Source: JBGPIT01 sp041485125
GTDB taxonomy: Bacteria > Desulfobacterota > Binatia > UTPRO1
Reading direction: 5' to 3'
DNA length: 8,984 bases
Assembly (NCBI GenBank): GCA_041485125.1
Contig: JBGPIT010000206.1
Span: 1-8,984 of the forward strand
Shown: positions 6,251-8,984 of the stretch, in pieces
How the letters are laid out: each line of letters starts with the position of its first letter
How positions within the stretch are numbered: the first letter of the stretch is position 1
The notes under the pieces: generated by a model
Databases searched by the model: none
The model's input: the letters and a program-made list of their open reading frames with translations, nothing else
What the model was told of the DNA's origin: nothing
Position numbers and translations under genes: made by a program

Positions 6251-8077
6251 TCAGAACGCCTGTCCGATGCTGAGATGGATTTGCCAACTCGACTGGCCGG
6301 GCGGCCGTTGCAGCGGGAAGCCGAGGTCGAGGCGGAGCGGACCGACGATCGTGTCGTAGCGGACGCCCGCGCCGACGCCGAACTGGAGATCTTCGGCCGA
6401 ATAGCTCCAGGGCTTCCGCCGCACCTCGCCGACGTCGACGAACGCGACCGCGCCGATCTGCTTGTAGACGGGCGTGCGGAACTCGAGGCTGCCCTCGAGC
6501 AGGCTCCGGCCGCCGACCGGATCGTCGGAGGCGTTTAGCGGTCCGATCAGATCGCGCTCGTAGCCGCGCGTGCTGTTGATCCCGCCGGCGTAGAAGCGCC
6601 GGAAGAGCGGGATGTCGCGACTGCCGCCGAAGGCGTCACCGCCGCCGATCCGCGCCCGGCCGGCGATCACGCGCTCGCCGAACACCGGCAGGTAGCCTTT
6701 CGCCTCGAGCACCGCGCGGTAGAAGCTGAAGTCACCCTGGAGCGGGCCACCCGCTTGCTCGGCGGTGAGGTTGACGACGGTGCCCTCGTGCGGATCGAGC
6801 AGGTCGATCGTGGTGTTGCGCTCGACGACCGCGGTGATGCTCGAGAGGAACCCGCTCGAGCGGAACTCGTCGAGGCGCTCCGCCGTCGAGCTCGGCACCT
6901 TGGTGAGGTCGTCGTACTCGATGTTGTAGCCGAGCGACGCGCGCAGATGCTGCGGCGCGAACTTGCGCTCGATCCGTGGCGACAGCCGGATGCTCTGGTT
7001 CGTGAAGGCCGGCTCGTCCTCGCGCGCCTGCGTGAGCGGCACGACCAGGCTCTGCTGCAACGCGAGGAAATGCGGCTGGCGAAATTCGCCTCGCACCGCC
7101 TGCTCGATCGTCGATCCCTTGAGCTGGAACGCGAGCTGGCGCCCGCCGCCGAAGAAATTGTTGTGCTGCCAGCGGATCTGGCCGCGCGGTCCGTCCTCGA
7201 GCCCGTACCCGACGCCGATCTTCACCTCGCGCGGCAGTCCCTCGGTGACGTTGATCAGCATGTCGACGACGCCGCTCCGGTCGGCGAGGTTCGCCGCCTT
7301 CACCGCGACCGAGCGGAAGAGCCGCAGTCCGAAGACGTTCGCCTGGGTCTCCTCGACCTTCCGCGCATCGTAGGGCTGGCCTTCCTCGTAGGTGATCTCG
7401 CGGCGCACCAAGCGGTCGGCGACCGTCTGGGTGCCGGTGATCGTGGTCTGGCCGAAGACCGCCGCCGGACCGCGGGTGATGCCGTAGGTGACCCGCGCGC
7501 TGTCGGTCCCGGTGTCGACGACGGCGGCTTTCGCGACGGCGACGTAGGCGTAGCCGCGCTCGAGGTAGTAGCGCTCGAGCTTGGCTCGACTTTGGTCGTA
7601 CGCGTCTTGCGTGAAGACGTCGGCGGCCTCGAGCGTGAGGAGCGCGCGCAGCGCGCTCTCCTCCGCCGGCGTGAGGGTGAAGTCGGCGGGCGCGATCGCG
7701 ACCTCGGTCACCCGCGCAGGCGGACGATCCTCGACGTGGAGGATGATCGTGAGCTCGTCGCCGTCGACCTCGAGGTCGTAGCCGACCTGCGCTTTGAAGT
7801 GGCCGGACTCGCGCAGCAGCGTCTGGATGCGCGCGAGGTCGGTGCGGAACAGATCGGCGTTGAACTGCGGATGCGCCTGCCACGGCTTCCAGAACGGCGG
7901 CACCTTGAGGAGCATGACGCCACGGATCGCGCGATCCGAGAGCGAATGGTTGCCGTCGACGCGGATGGTCTTGATCGTGTACGCCGCGTCCGCCGGCAGA
8001 TCGTCGACGGTCATGGCGGTCGCGCGGGCGGTGCAGAGCAGCGCACACAGCGCCGCGACAATCACCCGCCCCAGCAT
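6251..8077 (-). CDS. tamA: Outer-membrane Omp85-family protein TamA
   Basis: 608 residues, slightly longer than E. coli TamA. The signal peptide has Arg4, hydrophobic core VIVAALCALLC and an ATA-M cleavage site after about A21. Three POTRA domains follow: about 33-118 (starting YTIKTIRVDGNHSLSD), 120-203 (DRPPARVTEVAI) and 204-280 (AAVFGQTTITGTQTV, then DMLINVTEGLP). The 16-strand barrel begins near 283 (EVKIGVGYGLEDG) and ends in SIGQAF with the C-terminal Phe used by the BAM machinery. The loop-6 motif appears as INSTRGYERD around 495-507, with the conserved RGY. TamA anchors TamB at the outer membrane; the adjacent tamB confirms TamA rather than a stand-alone BamA. ATG 8077 was chosen because it gives a complete signal peptide; no clear SD precedes it, but a TAACAT box lies 9 bases upstream. 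A diverged BamA paralogue is a much less likely alternative. Confidence 0.94.
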   Translation of the reverse strand: MLGRVIVAALCALLCTARATAMTVDDLPADAAYTIKTIRVDGNHSLSDRAIRGVMLLKVPPFWKPWQAHPQFNADLFRTDLARIQTLLRESGHFKAQVGYDLEVDGDELTIILHVEDRPPARVTEVAIAPADFTLTPAEESALRALLTLEAADVFTQDAYDQSRAKLERYYLERGYAYVAVAKAAVVDTGTDSARVTYGITRGPAAVFGQTTITGTQTVADRLVRREITYEEGQPYDARKVEETQANVFGLRLFRSVAVKAANLADRSGVVDMLINVTEGLPREVKIGVGYGLEDGPRGQIRWQHNNFFGGGRQLAFQLKGSTIEQAVRGEFRQPHFLALQQSLVVPLTQAREDEPAFTNQSIRLSPRIERKFAPQHLRASLGYNIEYDDLTKVPSSTAERLDEFRSSGFLSSITAVVERNTTIDLLDPHEGTVVNLTAEQAGGPLQGDFSFYRAVLEAKGYLPVFGERVIAGRARIGGGDAFGGSRDIPLFRRFYAGGINSTRGYERDLIGPLNASDDPVGGRSLLEGSLEFRTPVYKQIGAVAFVDVGEVRRKPWSYSAEDLQFGVGAGVRYDTIVGPLRLDLGFPLQRPPGQSSWQIHLSIGQAF

Positions 8078-8086
8078 CGGGCTCGG

Positions 8087-8115
8087 ATGTTAGCGGCGAG
8101 CCCCCGTGCGAGCAA
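8087..8115 (-). promoter_or_regulatory. Candidate tamA promoter, close to the start codon
   Basis: On the minus strand TTGCTC (8115-8110), a 17-base spacer and TAACAT (8092-8087) form a modest sigma-70-like match: 3 of 6 and 4 of 6 positions, with the conserved TA...T of the -10. The -10 ends 9 bases before ATG 8077, so any transcript would have almost no leader, in keeping with the missing Shine-Dalgarno. This is suggestive only. Confidence 0.35.
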
Positions 8116-8161
8116 CGAAACAGCGCGACGACGATGCCGAGCGGATGGTGAAGCGCGGCAT

Positions 8162-8175
8162 GCGGCGCGCGCCGC
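8162..8175. repeat. Perfect 14-base GC palindrome after the transglycosylase gene
   Basis: GCGGCGCGCGCCGC is fully self-complementary and starts 5 bases after the transglycosylase stop codon. As RNA it could form only a 5-bp stem with a 4-base loop, and no T tract follows on either strand, so it does not qualify as an intrinsic terminator. In such GC-rich DNA it may be compositional. The rest of the 103-base gap to tamA holds only the weak promoter at 8087-8115. Confidence 0.4.
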
Positions 8176-8180
8176 GCGCG

Positions 8181-8783
8181 TCAGCCGTCGTCCGGCCGCC
8201 GAAGCGCGGCGTACGTCGAGAGGACACGATCGGCGTAGACACGCGGCAACCGCCGGCCGCGCGCGAGCGTGCGTCGCACGCGGCTCGGTCCGCAGTTGTA
8301 TGCCGCGAGCGCGGTCGCACGATCGTCGAACTCGCGCTCGAGTCGTTGCAAGTAGCGCAGGCCGACCGACACGTTCGTGCGCGGGTCCGCGAGCGCGCGC
8401 ACGTTCACGGATCGCTCGCGCCCGACGCGGCCCACACTGCGCGCGGCATCCGATCGTACTTGCATGAGGCCGACCGCGCCACGCGGGCTCACTGCGTCCG
8501 CGCGGAAATTGCTCTCCACTTTCATCACCGCGATCGCGTACAGCGGATCGAGCGCGAGCTTGGAGCACTCGCTGTGCACCACCTGCGCGAGCTCGGCCGC
8601 TTGGGAGACGTCAGGGATCTCGTCGAGGGAGCGCATCAAGCGCTGCACCTCCCGGGGCTCCCAATGCACTTGCTCCCCGGAGCGAACGTCACGCTCGAGC
8701 GACGCGTCGCGGTTCGCAAGCGAAGGCGCGAGTACAATCGCACAGCAGAGCACCATCGCCCCTCGGGCGGGAACAGTCAGCAT
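8181..8783 (-). CDS. Secreted lytic transglycosylase (SLT domain)
   Basis: 200 residues. The SLT (goose-lysozyme-like) fold cleaves peptidoglycan glycan strands to 1,6-anhydro products in the periplasm. Residues 1-23 look like a signal peptide: Arg7, then MVLCCAIVLAPSLA with cleavage after about A23; there is no proper lipobox. A short linker helix region (40-75) precedes the catalytic domain at about 77-195. AIAVMKVESNF gives the catalytic Glu90, GAVGLMQV lies at 102-109, NVSVGLRYLQRL at 137-148 and ALAAYNCGP at 158-166, where Cys replaces the usual Ala in NAGP. The C-terminus is Arg-rich. ATG 8783 was preferred to ATG 8756, which has a closer SD-like GAGGGG but would lose the basic n-region of the signal peptide. 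It lies 103 bases upstream of tamA in the same orientation. The specific physiological role cannot be told from sequence; it could belong to a wall-remodelling or secretion-linked group. Confidence 0.92.
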   Translation of the reverse strand: MLTVPARGAMVLCCAIVLAPSLANRDASLERDVRSGEQVHWEPREVQRLMRSLDEIPDVSQAAELAQVVHSECSKLALDPLYAIAVMKVESNFRADAVSPRGAVGLMQVRSDAARSVGRVGRERSVNVRALADPRTNVSVGLRYLQRLEREFDDRATALAAYNCGPSRVRRTLARGRRLPRVYADRVLSTYAALRRPDDG

Positions 8784-8786
8784 CGG

Positions 8787-8798
8787 GTGTGATCATAC
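8787..8798. repeat. Imperfect palindrome over the transglycosylase -10 box
   Basis: GTGTGATCATAC is a 12-base inverted repeat with one mismatched pair around TGATCA. It covers the -10 box and the base just downstream, where a repressor would block initiation. A 12-mer of this symmetry can arise by chance, so it is a weak operator candidate. Confidence 0.25.
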
Positions 8799-8820
8799 GT
8801 GCATGTCACGGCGCAGGAAA
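8792..8820 (-). promoter_or_regulatory. Candidate promoter of the transglycosylase gene
   Basis: On the minus strand TATGAT (8797-8792) matches the -10 consensus at 5 of 6 positions. It is preceded at 17 bases by a weak -35, TTTCCT (8820-8815). The -10 ends 8 bases before ATG 8783, so the mRNA would be leaderless or nearly so, consistent with the absence of a Shine-Dalgarno before that ATG. This would be the first promoter of the transglycosylase-tamA-tamB-NYN run. Confidence 0.45.
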
Positions 8821-8836
8821 CGTCACGCGTCATCGT

Positions 8837-8857
8837 CAATTCGTACAATTCGTACAA
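8837..8857. repeat. Tandem 9-bp repeat upstream of the transglycosylase gene
   Basis: CAATTCGTA occurs twice head to tail (8837-8845, 8846-8854), followed by CAA. Read on the minus strand it is TTGTACGAA twice, running straight into TTGACG (8839-8834), a good -35-like hexamer. No -10 lies at the matching distance. The surrounding 8784-8984 is noticeably richer in A/T than the genes and shows no convincing gene, so the repeat sits in upstream regulatory DNA and may be a regulator-binding site. Confidence 0.5.
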
Positions 8858-8984
8858 AGGGATGTGCAAATCGATCCGCCTCGTCGACACGACTCACTTT
8901 CGACGACGAAGAATTCAGCCGGCGTCGTGTCCGAATCGCCCGGCACCCCGATTGCAATGAGGGTGGCGCGACTACAGAAGAGGC

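Noticed and set aside
8162..8175. Terminator after the transglycosylase gene
   Set aside because: The palindrome can make only a 5-bp stem and has no T tract, so readthrough into tamA is likely.
6755..8467. 570-codon plus-strand open frame across tamA and the transglycosylase gene
   Set aside because: Overlaps two well-supported genes and an intergenic gap; no recognisable motifs, composition typical of an antisense shadow.
8803..8984. Possible divergent plus-strand gene starting at ATG 8803 and open to the window end
   Set aside because: 60 codons, no Shine-Dalgarno, Ser/Arg-rich, spans the tandem repeat, and no recognisable motif. Minus-strand frames ending at 8823 and 8836 are equally open, so openness here carries no information.
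1..8984. CRISPR array, tRNA/rRNA genes, insertion sequence or prophage
   Set aside because: No regularly spaced repeats, no tRNA-like cloverleaf, no transposase or integrase motifs and no terminal inverted repeats were seen; the region reads as core chromosomal.

Overview
The window is about 9 kb of GC-rich DNA with six recognisable genes, all read on the minus strand. The organism is a Gram-negative, diderm, LPS-making bacterium: the window holds CMP-KDO synthetase (kdsB) and both halves of the TamA/TamB outer-membrane module. The kdsB-pyrG junction, with a 4-base ATGA overlap, recalls the kdsB-pyrG-kdsA order known from Deltaproteobacteria-type genomes. That lineage guess (Desulfobacterota, Myxococcota or Binatota-like) is inference; I could not run a database search.

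In the direction of transcription (high to low coordinates) the layout is as follows. (1) 8784-8984 is a non-coding, less GC-rich leader region with a tandem 9-bp repeat and a good -10 box. (2) 8181-8783 encodes a secreted lytic transglycosylase with an SLT domain. (3) 6251-8077 is tamA, an Omp85 protein with three POTRA domains and a beta-barrel. (4) 2474-6247 is tamB, 3 bases after tamA and surely co-transcribed with it. (5) 1222-2421 encodes a NYN-domain (PIN-like) putative ribonuclease with a LOTUS/OST-HTH-like domain and basic tails. (6) 1059-1221 is a regulatory region. (7) 312-1058 is kdsB. (8) 1-315 is the start of pyrG (CTP synthase), cut by the window edge.

The genes fit an envelope-biogenesis theme. 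TamA/TamB build or lipid-supply the outer membrane, the transglycosylase remodels peptidoglycan, KdsB activates KDO for LPS, and PyrG makes the CTP that KdsB consumes. The NYN-LOTUS protein is the odd one out, a predicted RNA-acting protein placed between the two envelope modules.

The most notable non-coding signal lies between the NYN gene and kdsB. A near-consensus sigma-70-type promoter (TTGACG, 17 bp, TATAAA) is followed within a few bases by a long intrinsic-terminator hairpin with a U6GU3 tail. The kdsB ribosome-binding site and GTG start come right after it. This looks like transcriptional attenuation of a kdsB-pyrG operon, or a very short terminated RNA. A second pattern is that kdsB (at its longest start), tamA and the transglycosylase gene all have a -10-like box 8-9 bases before a start codon, suggesting leaderless or very short-leader mRNAs.
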